Origin: Moesziomyces globuligerus
Taxonomy: Eukaryota > Basidiomycota > Ustilaginomycetes > Ustilaginales > Ustilaginaceae
Direction: 5' to 3'
Length of the DNA stretch: 64,000 nt
NCBI GenBank assembly: GCA_030849465.1
Contig: JARVLF010000012.1
Span: 558,001-622,000 of the forward strand
The first letter of the stretch is position 1, and each line of letters begins with the position of its first letter. Below are positions 10,803-22,231 of the stretch, in pieces. Both the position numbers and the translations under genes were made by a program. The notes beneath the pieces are model-generated. The model saw only the letters and a program-made list of their open reading frames with translations. It searched no databases and was not told the DNA's origin.

Positions 10803-11162
10803 TCAATGGCCGACCTGCGCCGCTAGAGAGGGCTTGCTTGTTTTGCTGATCATCGACGAGGTCCGGCCGGCTGCGCTGGCAGAGCCGACGAGTCTGATTC
10901 CGGCAATCGCATCATGACATGGTTCCGATGTAGATGGCACTGGCCTTCTTGTCCGTTGGCGCTTGACTCCCATGCGCTGATACAATGTCTTGCTCAACGT
11001 GGCCTTGCAGACTTTGAGGCCTGTCTTCATCTCGAGATGGAAGATGATCTCGTCCATCTTTGCGTATGGGTGCTTGCGAATGTAGTTGTGCAAGACCTTG
11101 ATGTGCTTCTCTTTGACCTTGCTCCGGCGCCAAGGGTCGTCCTTCTTCTTCTGCGCAGCCAT
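10803..11162 (-). pseudogene. Tc1-like transposase helix-turn-helix fragment
   Basis: A short frame of 119 residues starts at the ATG at 11160-11162. Its first 70 residues (MAAQKKKDDPWRRSKVK, then a helix-rich block from KVLHNYIRKHPYAKMDE to LYQRMGVKRQR) look like the paired-type helix-turn-helix DNA-binding domain of Tc1/mariner transposases. The rest is low complexity. No DDE catalytic domain follows in any frame before the esterase gene, so this is either a truncated element or an isolated DNA-binding domain retained as a small gene. Family assignment is by eye. Confidence 0.45.
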
Positions 11163-11509
11163 CTCTGCTGTGTTATCGCTCGTGCGCGCTGCGGTATCGA
11201 CAGTGGACCAGACGACGAGGTGACGTTCCGAAGCCTCGGCTTTCGTGTGACCTCAAGAAAGGGTCGACTGGATGAGATGTTTGCGATCGATATCGGAAAC
11301 GACGTTGCGCTTCCTCTTAACCCCTAGATCACAGACCCACCGGTGGAGTGTTTTGGAATGCGGCGGATGTGGTGTGTCAAGAAGCCGCAGACATGATCAC
11401 GATGAGCCCAAGAAGCTGTTGACGCCACTTCGGCTCTCGCGACGGCTGAATGCGTGATGACGTGTTCCGATCTGGCTGTGGCATCACGCCGAAGTTACGT
11501 CGAGAGCGA

Positions 11510-11632
11510 CATCACGTTGATATCTGGGCGGTATTACGTTCACATCTGGCGGTATCACGTTAACACTGACTTTCACGTTAACTTTGACTTTATCACGGTA
11601 ACATCCGGACTTCATCACGGAGACATTTGGAC
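11510..11632. repeat. Six degenerate ~21-bp TCACG repeats
   Basis: Six imperfect direct copies follow each other, built on TATCACGTTAACATCTGGAC. The copies begin CATCACGTTGA, TATTACGTTCA, TATCACGTTAA, TTCACGTTAAC, TATCACGGTAA and TCATCACGGAG. Unit length varies between 18 and 22 bp. Function is unknown. Confidence 0.65.
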
Positions 11633-14600
11633 TACAATGATCGATCTTCCTGCTAGCCAGCATGCTAGAGCGCTCAGCGAGTCGGGTCGGACGCTCTATA
11701 CGGCTGCGAGTAGTCCACAGAGGCGATTGCATCAGTGTATCGAGACCAGCTTCGGGCAGACCAATGTTGCCGCCACGGACCGTGCTTTTGTCCACGTTCC
11801 ATTCAGGCTGCAATGGAAAAGCTCTGAGTGAAGGTTTCCGCCACATTTTCCGTCGCTCCATACGGCGAAAGACGGTCTCAAGGATACCCCTGGTAGATAT
11901 CTGTGACACCAGGAGGGCTGCATTTCCGGGCCACGATGACAGAATGGTATCAGCTAGGCCACCACGCACAACCCCGCCGTTAGCGATCTAATCGGCTGAT
12001 TACAAGTCCGATCCGTGACGAGATCGACGGTGGTAGTTGTCGGAACCTATGGCCTAACAAACCAGAACCAATGCAAGCCTCTCGATGACCATGGACATGT
12101 CGCAAACAAGCTGGGCCCTCGCTCGCTATCAGAGCTCATGGACAACTTCCAAGAGTCCCTCGTAGCTACCGGAAGGAGCGCTCTTACCACGCACGATCGG
12201 ATGTGTACGTGTGTGGTGAGTTGAGGTCTCGCAGTCCGATTTGCTGGTCAGAGGCGCCCCTCCATTCCACCTGGCTGACTCCCGCAAAGCAAGCCAGGAT
12301 GGCAGGTTGTTGACGGCCGAGAGGCGAATCTTTCGCGGCTGGGGTCGGCCCAGCCAGTTGGCATGATGTCGCGATTGGGCGGGGAGCGTACCTGAATCGA
12401 GAGCTTGACCCAAGCTCCAGGGCCGTGTTCCTGCATCTGCCTCGCTAAGCGCCGGTCGACGTTGTGTGCCGTGCCAAGCGAGCTTTTGCGAGGGAAAACT
12501 CGAGACAAAGTCGCCTGGGAAAACGAGGTTCCACCGGCGATTTCAGGGGCCCATACGCTAGCGGACCTCATCGAGCCGTCTTGTGACCGCTTGATTGACT
12601 CCTCTTGATTCACTCCTTCTGTCGCAAAGGCGGACCGCACGCTCTCCAAGACGATCTTGATTGCTAGCTTGCGTCGGCGGAACAGGTCGGAGGCATCGAG
12701 CAGAGGAAGGTGGTTGCTGCGGCTCCCGCCCGTACGCCATCTGGTGCGAGCCGAGAAGCTGTGCCTGAGCCAAAGGGCGGACTTGCTTTCCAAGAGCGGT
12801 GCCGACCTTCGAGTCAAGAGCTTCAGTACCGTCTGAGAAGAGGGCGGCTGCGTGGGCCTCGAAACCGAACGGGTGCGGAGCGTGAATTCCCACGATGTGA
12901 ACGCGCAGCGTGGCCCTAAGCGAGTAGGCGGGTGCAGCAGCTCAAGCGAGGTCGAGACGAGCCAGGAACGAGTCCTTTCTCGAGACAAGCGCACAGATGA
13001 CCGGCTTCCACAGCGTAAAGTACACAGTGCGTCGCGCGCGGCGCCACACCATGCAGTTGGGCGGTGGAAGTGGCGCTCGTGTCCATTCTTGCTCGCGTTC
13101 GTGCGTCGCTGGCATGGCACGACTAAGCGAGACGCCATCGCAGTGGGGCGCCTCCCTTTGCATTGCCGCACGTAAGCCTCAACGCGGCGATCGAAACGGT
13201 CGCAATGTCGAAATGGCCGCCAGCATTGCGACAGAAGTAGGAAGGATGGGAAACAGTAGGTCAGATTCGATCGACGCAGCAAATATTGGCTACGACGACG
13301 GGACGTAGCCGAACGGCGGCCGTCTAGACCATGGTTCTGGAGCAAGTGAGGCGCTACTGCGGGCCATGCTCCGAATCGTCCCGCCTCCAGCCTTTAAGCC
13401 CGCTCTTTGCTCTCAATCAGGAGTTTACCAGCAAGCGGCTAGCACATCATCGGTGGCTGAAACGTTCTATGCTGGTAGCCAGCGGCGTCTTCGCCTGGAA
13501 GAGCCGAGAGAGTGAGGTCTTCAATGCTGCAAGCTGGGGCATAAGACCCTGGCAGTCTCGCACGTGGTGATTTTGGCGACACAATGGTCAAGTTGACCGA
13601 TGAGACTTACTGTATTGGTCCTGAGCAAAGAGGGCGTGTCGCAGGCCACAAGGTTGAGCTCTGACAGGTTTCACTTTGAGCAGAGCAGCGCTTGATGCCG
13701 ACAGCCTGCATCGCTCCCGATGTCTCGGTTTTTGGGCTGGCGTCCACGACAAGGGCTTGCGTGGTTCCGGTCAGCCGGATTATCGCACGCTTAACGCTGT
13801 CGTCATGAAAGGACGGGTGCGTTGCAGCTCGAGATGCGTACTGTCTCGGTCCCATTCTGGAGATGGCGGGTACGCAAGTTGGGCGGACTCGGCACTTTTC
13901 GAGACGTGCATCGCTGCGCTTCGGCTTTTGCTATCGTGCCGCACTGCGCTAAATTTCCGCAACCAACAGTGACGAAGTAAGATACTGGCTTCGGGGCTGA
14001 TAGATTGCGGCGAGCGTGGATGATACTCGAGTCACTGTCCGCCTACAACCATGCCTGCCAGCGGCAGCTTGACGCTGCTTGCAAAGCTTGGGGGACGAGC
14101 GACAGGTCCCCAAAAGCAATGCGACAATCACACTTGTCTGACGACCCGAGCAAAAGAACCAAAGTCGCGGCCAGTGTAAAAGCAGTCTCCTTTTCGTTCG
14201 AGGTCTCGCAGCGGCCGTAGAAGCCACCTCCGTGATTTGCAATCAAGCGGCCGGCTCGATGTGAGGCGGGTCGAACGTCCGATCAACGCCTTACTGTACT
14301 AGGAGCGGGCGCCAAAGTCTGCCCAGTGGGGTCTCGAGAGATCGCCGCAGGATTGAGCGGGGCGCAGCCAAGGGCTGGGCTCGTCGGGGCTTGGAATTCT
14401 CAAGGTTCGAATTTCATGGCGACTGTCCAGCCCAGCGGCTGCAATCACGCGCAAGCGCCCCTCTGTTTGTTCCTTGAGGCGGCAAAGCAGCGCTCCTCGA
14501 GCGTTCAGTGTCATTTTTCGGCTCAGCACAGCCCCGTACAAACCCCCCGACGCCCGATTCGAATCCGAACGGTGGCCTTTGTGGATCGCTCCGCTTGTTC

Positions 14601-15652
14601 GGCTCAGGTGCGGCTCAAGCCCCCGCAGCGGCCTGCGGCTGTGGGTCCGGGCGAAGGAAAGCGGCTGCAGAGACGGCTGATGACGGGAATAAAGCAAGAA
14701 CACAGTAGCCAGTTGGAGGCGTAGCCGAAGTCGATTAGCGCAAGTGTGTAGCTCAAATTCACAATTGCTTCGCTTTTTTTTTGAACTGCATTCAGGGTCT
14801 TTCCTGACAGTGTCGCTCGAGCGAATAGCCTAAAGGCTCGACAAGCAGCCATTGCCGAAGAGACCATGCTCGGAAATGGATTACGTGCAGCGACAAGCAG
14901 ATGCCTCCAGGGGCTCACTCCGGATTGCTGACGTCGGCTGCGAGTCACTGTACGGTGTAATGATGGTGGCTCCAACATGTGAGATTCAGAAGCTGGTCCA
15001 AGGCTCGATCGGCCCACTTTCGACTGAACACGCTTCCGCACGCCGCCATTACCGCGACACGCTGATTAGCCGCGGGCCTTGCTGGGCAAGAGAGTCGTTC
15101 AGAGCCGTGGCGGAACGACGCGCCTTGAGGCTGCTTCATGCACTTCTGAAACCGCATACCAGCAGATGTCTCACAAGGCCGGCTCGAAATTCGAGCTAAG
15201 GGCGAGGCACTTGGGCGCTTGGACGCTGGAACCTCGCTCAATCGCCGCTCGCCCGAGCCGCCTCGAGGTGTCGCCCCTCACCCTGGCCAGTGCATGAGTT
15301 GGGACGACTGCTAGTCGCTTGATCGGCGGCTATCCCGTGGGCCGCAAGCCTCAATTCGCCCTGGATGATGGCAGAGCGCGGATCCATCCGGCCCCGTTGA
15401 TCTCCTCTCGCCTGCGAGCACTGCTGCCTAGACTGCGGGTCTTTCGTAAGCTATAGGGTGACGATCAGCCATCGCTGCGGCAAGCCACAAGACGGGAGAG
15501 GGGCCGACGGCGCCTCGGTGCCTGCATTCGACAGCCCGCATTCGACCAAAGCAGGCTCGTGGCTTGACTATCCTCTCCGATATACAATGGGCGAGGGGAT
15601 GTTCGGTGCACACAAAGGTAGCGCTGACCAGCCGAGCTCGGTGACGAGGGTC

Positions 15653-15868
15653 TCAGCCTCTCGGAGGAAAAGGTTCGTCCTTGACATGACCGCCAAGAGA
15701 TTGTGCTCGCCACGACATGCTGAATTTGGCCGAGAGGATCTGGAGCTCGAGACACGCGTCGTGTATGCGCCGCATGTTGGCGGTTAACGCTTCGGCGGCT
15801 AGTGAGAGCGCCATGCATTTGGTCCATCCGTCTACCAACAGCCGTACATCTGGGACCGCGGAGCCGTA
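15653..15868 (-). mobile_element. Possible non-LTR reverse-transcriptase remnant
   Basis: Read on the minus strand, the stretch gives VPDVRLLVDGWTKCMALSL followed by AAEALTANMRRIHDACLE and LQILSAKFSMSW. The order matches the catalytic YADD region and following helix of LINE-type reverse transcriptases (LLYADD, then a helix pattern ending in ...WCLE..L..N..KT..M). Here the catalytic YADD has become LVDG, so an active enzyme is excluded. The frame closes at 15653 and upstream palm motifs are not clear. Assignment is by visual pattern only. Confidence 0.3.
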
Positions 15869-16400
15869 AGCGGCTCTGCTGGGACAGTCGAATTAGTGGA
15901 CCGGGATTGATCGATTCAGCTGCCACCCTTTTTCCCCTGCTGTCGCATGTCTCGCCTGTGAGCGACCCCGACCGCACCCTTGCACCTCTGAGCCCGCCGC
16001 TCACCGCCTCTACGCACGCTTGCATGCCTCCCAGATCGCTGGCCTTTGGCCAGCCCTTGACGGAACCTCGGCGGCGCCAGCCACACTGCTAGCCGCGTAT
16101 TCCCGCGACATTGACCCAGCACACTCAGTATCAGGCCATCCGCTGTCGGGTGCCATGAGTCTGCTGTGTCTGCCCCGCCCTACCTCGCTTGAACGGCCAT
16201 CTCAAACATTTCCACCCGACCCGCCTGAGGCGTGCTGTCGTCCGTGTCTCTCACGGACGCCAGAGCTGCGCGTCGGCCTGCAGAGCACAGTCTCCTGACC
16301 GCACCCTCCCGGATGGATTCAGTAAGCGCCGTCCGGCGCCTCTCGCAGTCTTGCCTCTAAGCGCCAAGATGCGCTGCACCGAGCCGCACCGGGCAGCCCT

Positions 16401-18227
16401 CGGTCCGCCGCAATGATTCTGTTTGGTCGGGGTGCAAGTCGCTCACTCCATCTTCTTCCTGCACGTTGGTGTGGAGCTTCGCCTCTCTGGCTGCGACGCC
16501 TGCCGACTGAGCCGCCAAATCACCCGATGCGGGCTGGAAATGGCCGGAAATGGACAGCCAATGCGCTCAAGAATTGGGAATTTCGCGCGCTGCTGCCTGG
16601 CCACTTCGAAGCGCTTGAGGAGTGCACCAGATGCAGCACGGCGGATTTTTTTTTCTTGCGAATTTCATTCCTGTCTACTATTTCCCAACCCGATGCAGAT
16701 CTTGGGCTCTGGCTCCGACGTTCAGCTCCTGCAAGAAAAAGAAAGAAAATAAAAGTTGGAAAAATAGGGAAATTGCACCTCTTTCGCCGCTTCCGTCCAT
16801 CGCTTCTTCCTTCCCTTTTTTTTTTGCGGTGGAGCAGCGCGATGCATCGAGCAGCGTCGCAGCGTCGCCGGCCTGAAGCCCAGGCTCGCGGCGGTACGGC
16901 ACGGCACGGAAGTGGTCGGCAGTCTGAATTGATTTTTAAATTTTATTTGCAGCGTCGTTTGGGCTTGGGCTGGGCGTCAGGCGCTGAGGATCCCAATCGT
17001 CGCAGCATCTCCGCAGCGCATTCGCAGTCGGAAGTGCTTGTCGTCACTGTGACTTGACTTGCCCTGGTACTGACGCTGCCCATCCTGTATGCTTGTCATG
17101 CTCTGATGCCGCCGTGTCTCACATCTGCTTCTCGTCTCTTGGCTTCCACGCCGCTACACTGGCATGCAATCCTTCATCCCTCAGCATCATGCCGTCTAGA
17201 GTCTGTGTCCTCCCTGCCACCAGCAGCTGAGGCTGCTACTTCCGTTCGTCGCCGTCCCCTCGACATCCTGCATCCGCTCCTGTTCCACCTCATGCGCGCG
17301 GCGCTTTCCTGGATCCATCGTTCCTCGCTGCGTCGCCGTGGCTGCCCCTCTTCCTCCCTCTGTCTCCCATTCCAGTCACCGCATGTGGCTGGCCCTCCCA
17401 GCTCGACATCCGCTCCAGCTGCATTGTTCGCTCGAGCTTCGCTGATCACCACCTGCCATTCCATAACCATATCCGTCGGCGTGGCTGCCGCTGCCTCGTC
17501 AACTTAAGCCCTCCCCCTCTCGCAGCTCCTCCGTTGCCTGCGCCCTCCATCCCTTCTCCGCCTCCGCAGCCTCGTCCCTCCGTCTCGGCACGCTGCGTTC
17601 CCAATCCGTCGACCGCGATCCGCACCCTTCGGCGCGTCGCTCTCCAGTGCTCGGCGTAAGTTGCCTTTTCCGGGAGACATACATCCACCTGGCCAGGCAC
17701 TGCGGTCTCGCCTGCACTACGCCGACGCCGTCCCGACCAGACGTCAGCACCGACCGCCCGCATCTGGTTTCACCTCTGCAGCCCCATCCGAGAGACCTGG
17801 CATGCTGACCAGGCCACACCTCCTCCCCGCTCTGTCTCTCTTCGCCCTGCTCTGCCCCCTTCGACGGCGCCAATAGTCGCACCTCGCTCGTGTCTCTCTT
17901 TTGGACAGCTTCTTGATTCACCTTTGCTCCCGTCTCACGGTGTCTTATCTATCCTTGTCTCTCCTGCGGTCTCGGTTTCCCTTTCCCCCCTCTTTTGATT
18001 CATCTTGCTCCTTCCTCCTTGCTTCTTCCCCATCCACTACCACCATACTTGTCTCACCTTGGCTAGCCTCCACGCTCTCTACGCCAACTTCCTCTGCTCG
18101 TGACTGCGAGACAGAGCTCCTCCCCGCTCCAATCATCAGTGCGGCTATCATCTAGCTGCGGTCCACACCAACACCTTGGACCTTCAGTCGCTTGCCCAAG
18201 CTCTACCGCCGCCATCCTCGTTTCACC
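16401..18227 (+). other. Upstream region and probable long leader of the MedA-like gene
   Basis: No coding region is supported. From about 17100 the plus strand becomes strongly pyrimidine-rich (CT- and TCT-rich), a composition common in smut promoters and 5' leaders, and it stays so up to the ATG at 18228. Several short upstream ATG frames lie in it. A long leader or a leader intron is possible. Confidence 0.4.
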
Positions 18228-20432
18228 ATGTCCGGGGCTGCATCCACCAACCCGGCCCTCAGCTTTGGCCCTGCCGGTCCCTCGTCCATGGCCTCGTCGA
18301 CCTTCCAGTCCCCTGACCCTTCCTCGAGCTCCGCGGCAGGCTACAATGCCGTCGGCAGCTTCCCGGCTGGCTTTGGACGCGTAAAGCCCGACGCATCGAA
18401 CTACAGCTACGACGAGCAGGCACCTCGTTCGCAACAGCACGGTAATTACACCCACCACGACCTCGGCGGTGCCAGCACCCTCGCACAAACGCAGGCGCTG
18501 GGCGGATTCAACCCTTCCACCAACCAACATTACGCCGATCCCATGCGCTCAGCAGCAGGTGGCCCGGCCAACTACGTCCCCGGTCACACTCGCCATCAGT
18601 CGCTCAACTCCGGCGTGAGCCAACTCGGTCTTGGAGGTGGAAGCAGCACGTACTCGTTCGGCGACGCCAACACCAACCAGTACAGCAACTACAACCTCGT
18701 GCCGGCTCAGAGGTCGCCCTCGGGCCGCTCGTCCGGCCTTCCTGTCGAATCGTCGCCTACGCGAACGCGCTTGCCTTCTGTCGGCTACAGCGACCCTCGC
18801 ACCATCAACCGCCCTCCATCGCGCCCCGTCGGTCTTGGCGTCTCTGTCACGCCAGGCGCCAGCAGCGACGAGTCGGGCAAGCCCGAGAGCGGTTCCCCGC
18901 GATCGCTCAAGCGATCCGCAGACCCCTTGGAGGACCTTCGCAGCTCCTCAGAACACGCTCAACTTCGACGCCCCGCCTCGTTCCCAGTGCTGGGTGCGGG
19001 CGGTGGCAACGTCTACGGCCGTGCGATCGGTCAGGACGCCCGCAATGCTCAGTCTATCGGTCGCAGAGGAGGACGCGGCGGGATGGGCGTCCCCGGGCAA
19101 CTCACGCCCGGCCGCACCAACGCCATGCTTCCTGGTCTCGGCGGAGGCTTCTACGACTCGGACGCACGTCGCGAGTCGCTCGGATCCAACACCACGATGC
19201 AGTCTCCTGTCACCTACCACGGCGGCTCTGGATCTTCGGATGAGCTCGGACTCAGTGCTGGCGGCATTCCTCAGCTCATGCGCACAACACAGATTCCTGG
19301 TTCCATCGCGCCTGCGCCGCCAATGGCAACGCAGGACGCGATGTACAGCCCGCCTGGCGCCAGCGGAGGCGCTCCGCGTGCCAGGCTCGAGCTCCACGGC
19401 AACCTGAACGACATGGCGGTCGGATGGTCGCACGACGAATGGAGGAGCGGACGTCGTCTGGTGCAGTTCTGGAGACGCCAGGAGGGTACGACGATCCATG
19501 CGACATTCCGACCCATCCTGCCGTCCCAGTACGTGCCCAACAGCATTGTGATCTCGTGCATCTTCCGGGAGGACAAGAACGAGTGCTTCGTCACCTCGGT
19601 CGACACGATCTATCTGCTCGAGGCACTCGTCGCGAGCCGATTCACCGTCGAGGAGAAGAACCGCATCCGTCGCAACCTCGAGGGCTTCCGACCGATCACG
19701 GTGAGCAAGAATAAGCGCGAATGCGAGCGCTTCTTCAAGCTCATCATGAGCTTCCCCAACCCGAAGCCGCGCAACATCGAGAAGGACGTCAAGGTCTTCC
19801 CCTGGAAGGTGCTCGCCTCGGCTCTGTGCAAGATCATCGGCAAGTACAGCGCCTCGTACGAGGGTGGTCCGCCGGTGCTGTCCGACCTGGGCTCAGATGC
19901 TTCCTTCGGTGGAGCTATGGGGTCCTCGCTCTCGTCGGTCGATCTGTCGGGAGGACACTACCGGAATGCCGGGTACCCGGGCACGTCGCCGGCCGTCAAG
20001 GACGAGCGACTGCCCGAGACCTCGTTTGACTACGATCGCCAGGGCGGTGCGGCGGGCGTCTACGCAGTCTCGAACCCTGGCGCGCATCACTCGGCTGCGT
20101 ACGGCGGCAATGCGTGGAACATGGGCAACCAGAACATCTCGTTCAATTCGCAGGGCTACGCGCAAGGTCCAGGAGGCGTGCCGTTCTCCACCGGTGGCGG
20201 ATCGCATAGCCACACCCACAGCGCCAGCAGCTATGATGGCTTTGCCGGAGGCAACCTGGTGCAGAGCCACTCGGCCTCGGATGCGGGCAACATGTATGCA
20301 CAGCAGCATGTGCCGCAGACGCAAGAGGGATACTCGACCACCACCGCCCCACCGCCGCACAGCCAGGCACCGAGCTCCAGCACGCTCGCTGCCGCTGCGG
20401 CTGCGGGCGACTACTATTCGGAACGCAGGTGA
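18228..20432 (+). CDS. MedA-like developmental transcription regulator
   Basis: This single-exon gene encodes 734 residues from the ATG at 18228 (CACCATGTCC context). Residues about 400-545 hold the conserved core of fungal Medusa (MedA) proteins: DEWRSGRRLVQFWRRQ, NSIVISCIFREDKNECFVTS, VDTIYLLEALVASRFTVEEK, NRIRRNLEGFRPITVSK and NPKPRNIEKDVKVFPWKVL, ending GKYSAS. The flanks are low complexity (Ser/Gly/Asn/Pro/Gln-rich), as is usual for this family. MedA proteins control conidiation in Aspergillus, and the Ustilago maydis orthologue affects pheromone response and virulence. The same role is likely here but is inferred. The long pyrimidine-rich upstream region suggests complex regulation. Confidence 0.88.
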   Translation: MSGAASTNPALSFGPAGPSSMASSTFQSPDPSSSSAAGYNAVGSFPAGFGRVKPDASNYSYDEQAPRSQQHGNYTHHDLGGASTLAQTQALGGFNPSTNQHYADPMRSAAGGPANYVPGHTRHQSLNSGVSQLGLGGGSSTYSFGDANTNQYSNYNLVPAQRSPSGRSSGLPVESSPTRTRLPSVGYSDPRTINRPPSRPVGLGVSVTPGASSDESGKPESGSPRSLKRSADPLEDLRSSSEHAQLRRPASFPVLGAGGGNVYGRAIGQDARNAQSIGRRGGRGGMGVPGQLTPGRTNAMLPGLGGGFYDSDARRESLGSNTTMQSPVTYHGGSGSSDELGLSAGGIPQLMRTTQIPGSIAPAPPMATQDAMYSPPGASGGAPRARLELHGNLNDMAVGWSHDEWRSGRRLVQFWRRQEGTTIHATFRPILPSQYVPNSIVISCIFREDKNECFVTSVDTIYLLEALVASRFTVEEKNRIRRNLEGFRPITVSKNKRECERFFKLIMSFPNPKPRNIEKDVKVFPWKVLASALCKIIGKYSASYEGGPPVLSDLGSDASFGGAMGSSLSSVDLSGGHYRNAGYPGTSPAVKDERLPETSFDYDRQGGAAGVYAVSNPGAHHSAAYGGNAWNMGNQNISFNSQGYAQGPGGVPFSTGGGSHSHTHSASSYDGFAGGNLVQSHSASDAGNMYAQQHVPQTQEGYSTTTAPPPHSQAPSSSTLAAAAAAGDYYSERR

Positions 20433-20887
20433 TGCGCTTGCTTCTCTCGCTACATTTCAACTCGCTCCAATTCTTCTTCTGGCCCCCGGATACCTGTAAT
20501 TCTCCGTCACCGCCCCCGCAACACACCCTCTCTCGTTTTCTACCCTTTCTTCTCGCGGATGATGGCATCGGCACGATGTAGACGATGTCGGCAAGTGCAA
20601 AAGCCGCGTAGAGGAGGGACACTGCTTCGGTCTCTTGTAATCTTATCACACTAGCATGAAAGCATCGTTCTTCGGAGTGACAGAGGGAAGGCAGAGTGTG
20701 ACATGGCCAGGTGAGTTGAGTCGTCTCTCGGCTAAAGGAAGTTGCCGGAATGCAGTCGGTGAATCGGCAAATGCACGGTTCACATGGTCGGTAAAATGGC
20801 TTCCCCGCACCCGCGTCTTTCGGCTTTGCATCCGTTCGTCCGTGCATCTTGCATCTCGACCATCATCCCGGACGTCTTCAAACCGCC
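20433..20887. other. Intergenic, MedA-like terminator to dehalogenase promoter
   Basis: 455 bp in tandem orientation. No ORF with a recognisable domain and no clear TATA box was seen. Confidence 0.5.
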
Positions 20888-21942
20888 ATGACGACGTTTG
20901 TGAACCCATTTGACGCGGCTCACTTCAGCTCCGATGTAGTCAAGATCCCAGCGCCTGCGAACGACCCCGATGTGGACGTGAGCATCTTCTACCGCCGGTC
21001 TCGCCAGGCTTCCGGTGCGACGAGGCCGATTCTGCTGCTGCACGGCCATCCGCAGACGCACGTGATCTGGGCGGACATCGCACCTGCTCTCGCAGCTACG
21101 GGCAAGTGGGACGTCGTCGTTCCCGACAATCGCGGCAATGGCAATAACGAGGGCCCGCCGCCCAAGACCGAGCAGGCGTACTCGAGGTACTCGAAGCGCG
21201 AAATGGCTCGCGACATGGTCGAACTCATGCACCAGCTCGGACACGAAGAGTTCTACGTCGTGGCCCACGACCGTGGCGCGAGAATCGCCCATCGCATGGC
21301 TCTCGACTACCCGACCAAAGTTCAGAAGCTCATCCTCCTCGACATTGCACCCACCGTAAGTCCGCACAATCCCGCCTTGCTGCGCACGTGATTCTGAATA
21401 TTGACAACGCTTGTGCGATGTGACTTTAGCTGGACATGTACGAGAAGACGGACGACCGGTTTGCGTCTGTGTACTGGCACTGGTTCTTCCTCCTCCAGCC
21501 CGAGGTCCCGGAACGGTTCATCTCGGCCGATCCGCATGCGTACTACCATGCGCTCGTAGCCCGATTCCCGCGCACCACGCCGGGCTCCTCGTCGGGCGAT
21601 CAGAGCGCGCTGGACGAGTGGCGGGCTCAGGTGCATCTGGCGAACCTCTCGCGCGGCAGCTCGATCGCCGCCATGTGCGAAGACTACCGTGCCTCGGCTC
21701 CCTACAATGCGCCGGATCTGGATCTGGATCGCAAAGACCGCAAGGAGGGCAACAAGATCCGCTGCCCGATGCGCGTGCTCTGGGGCAAGCACGGCGTCAT
21801 CCACGCCCTCTACGACGCGCTCGACCTGTGGCAGAAGTGCGCTGAGCACAAGGTGGAAGGAAAGGCGCTCGAGTGTGGGCACTACATCCCCGAAGAGGCC
21901 CCGCAGGAGGTGCTTGCAGAGATCGAGGCGTTCTTCGAGTAA
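20888..21942 (+). CDS. Fluoroacetate/haloacetate dehalogenase-like alpha/beta hydrolase
   Basis: There are two exons, 20888-21355 and 21430-21942, with an intron GTAAGT..TTTAG in phase 0; the product is 326 residues. The fold motifs are LLLHGHPQTHVIW (oxyanion side), DNRGNG, and AHDRGARIAHRMALDYP with Asp128 in the nucleophile position. The residues that define bacterial fluoroacetate dehalogenase are all present: Asp128 nucleophile, Arg129 and Arg132 (carboxylate binding), Asp152, His173-Trp174 and Tyr242 (halide pocket), and His307 (general base, in ECGHYIPEEAP). An ordinary esterase would have Ser, and an epoxide hydrolase would lack the HDRGxR and His-Trp pairs. It probably cleaves small 2-haloacids or a related acid. 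The real substrate in a fungus is unknown. No targeting signal is seen. Confidence 0.85.
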
Positions 21943-22231
21943 GACTGCGCTGGACGGTGTAGTCGCACGATGGAGCCGCAATGCTAGGCGATGAACAAAC
22001 TGATGCGTGACGCAACTGCGGATCGGTGGGTGTGCATCCGCAGGATCGCATGCTCTTGTCGCAGCGGCGGACCGCGTGGCGCGCAACAGCGTTGTGTCGG
22101 TGCAGTGGCGCCAAGGCACCACCATCGCCGCAGACGTACGGATCTGGACTCGCATGGGCCGAGAGCCACGCAGATTCAGGCTGATGCGGCCACGACGAGG
22201 GGGTATATTTTGGGTTCTGCGCGCGTGTTGC

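Larger units (their letters stand above)
11163..16400. other. Gene-poor island with decayed repeats
   Basis: Apart from the repeat at 11510-11632 and the reverse-transcriptase-like stretch at 15653-15868, I could not support any gene here. Many frames of 60-365 codons exist on both strands, but none has a recognisable domain. Codon choice is flat compared with the C/G-ending preference of true genes in the window, and apparent frames change every few hundred bases. The pattern suits old, mutated transposon sequence. Confidence 0.5.

Noticed and set aside
12248..13345. 365-codon minus-strand open frame
   Set aside because: Arg/Ser-rich translation without any motif, no GC3 preference, and overlapping frames of equal quality; it looks like chance in GC-rich decayed sequence.
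13607..13855. Possible RNase H motif (LVVDASPKTETSGAM) of a retroelement
   Set aside because: The short match is not supported by flanking sequence, and its distance from the reverse-transcriptase-like stretch (about 2 kb) is too large.
14540..14570. GATTCGAATCC, similar to a tRNA B box
   Set aside because: No matching T-stem pairing and no A box or cloverleaf around it on either strand.
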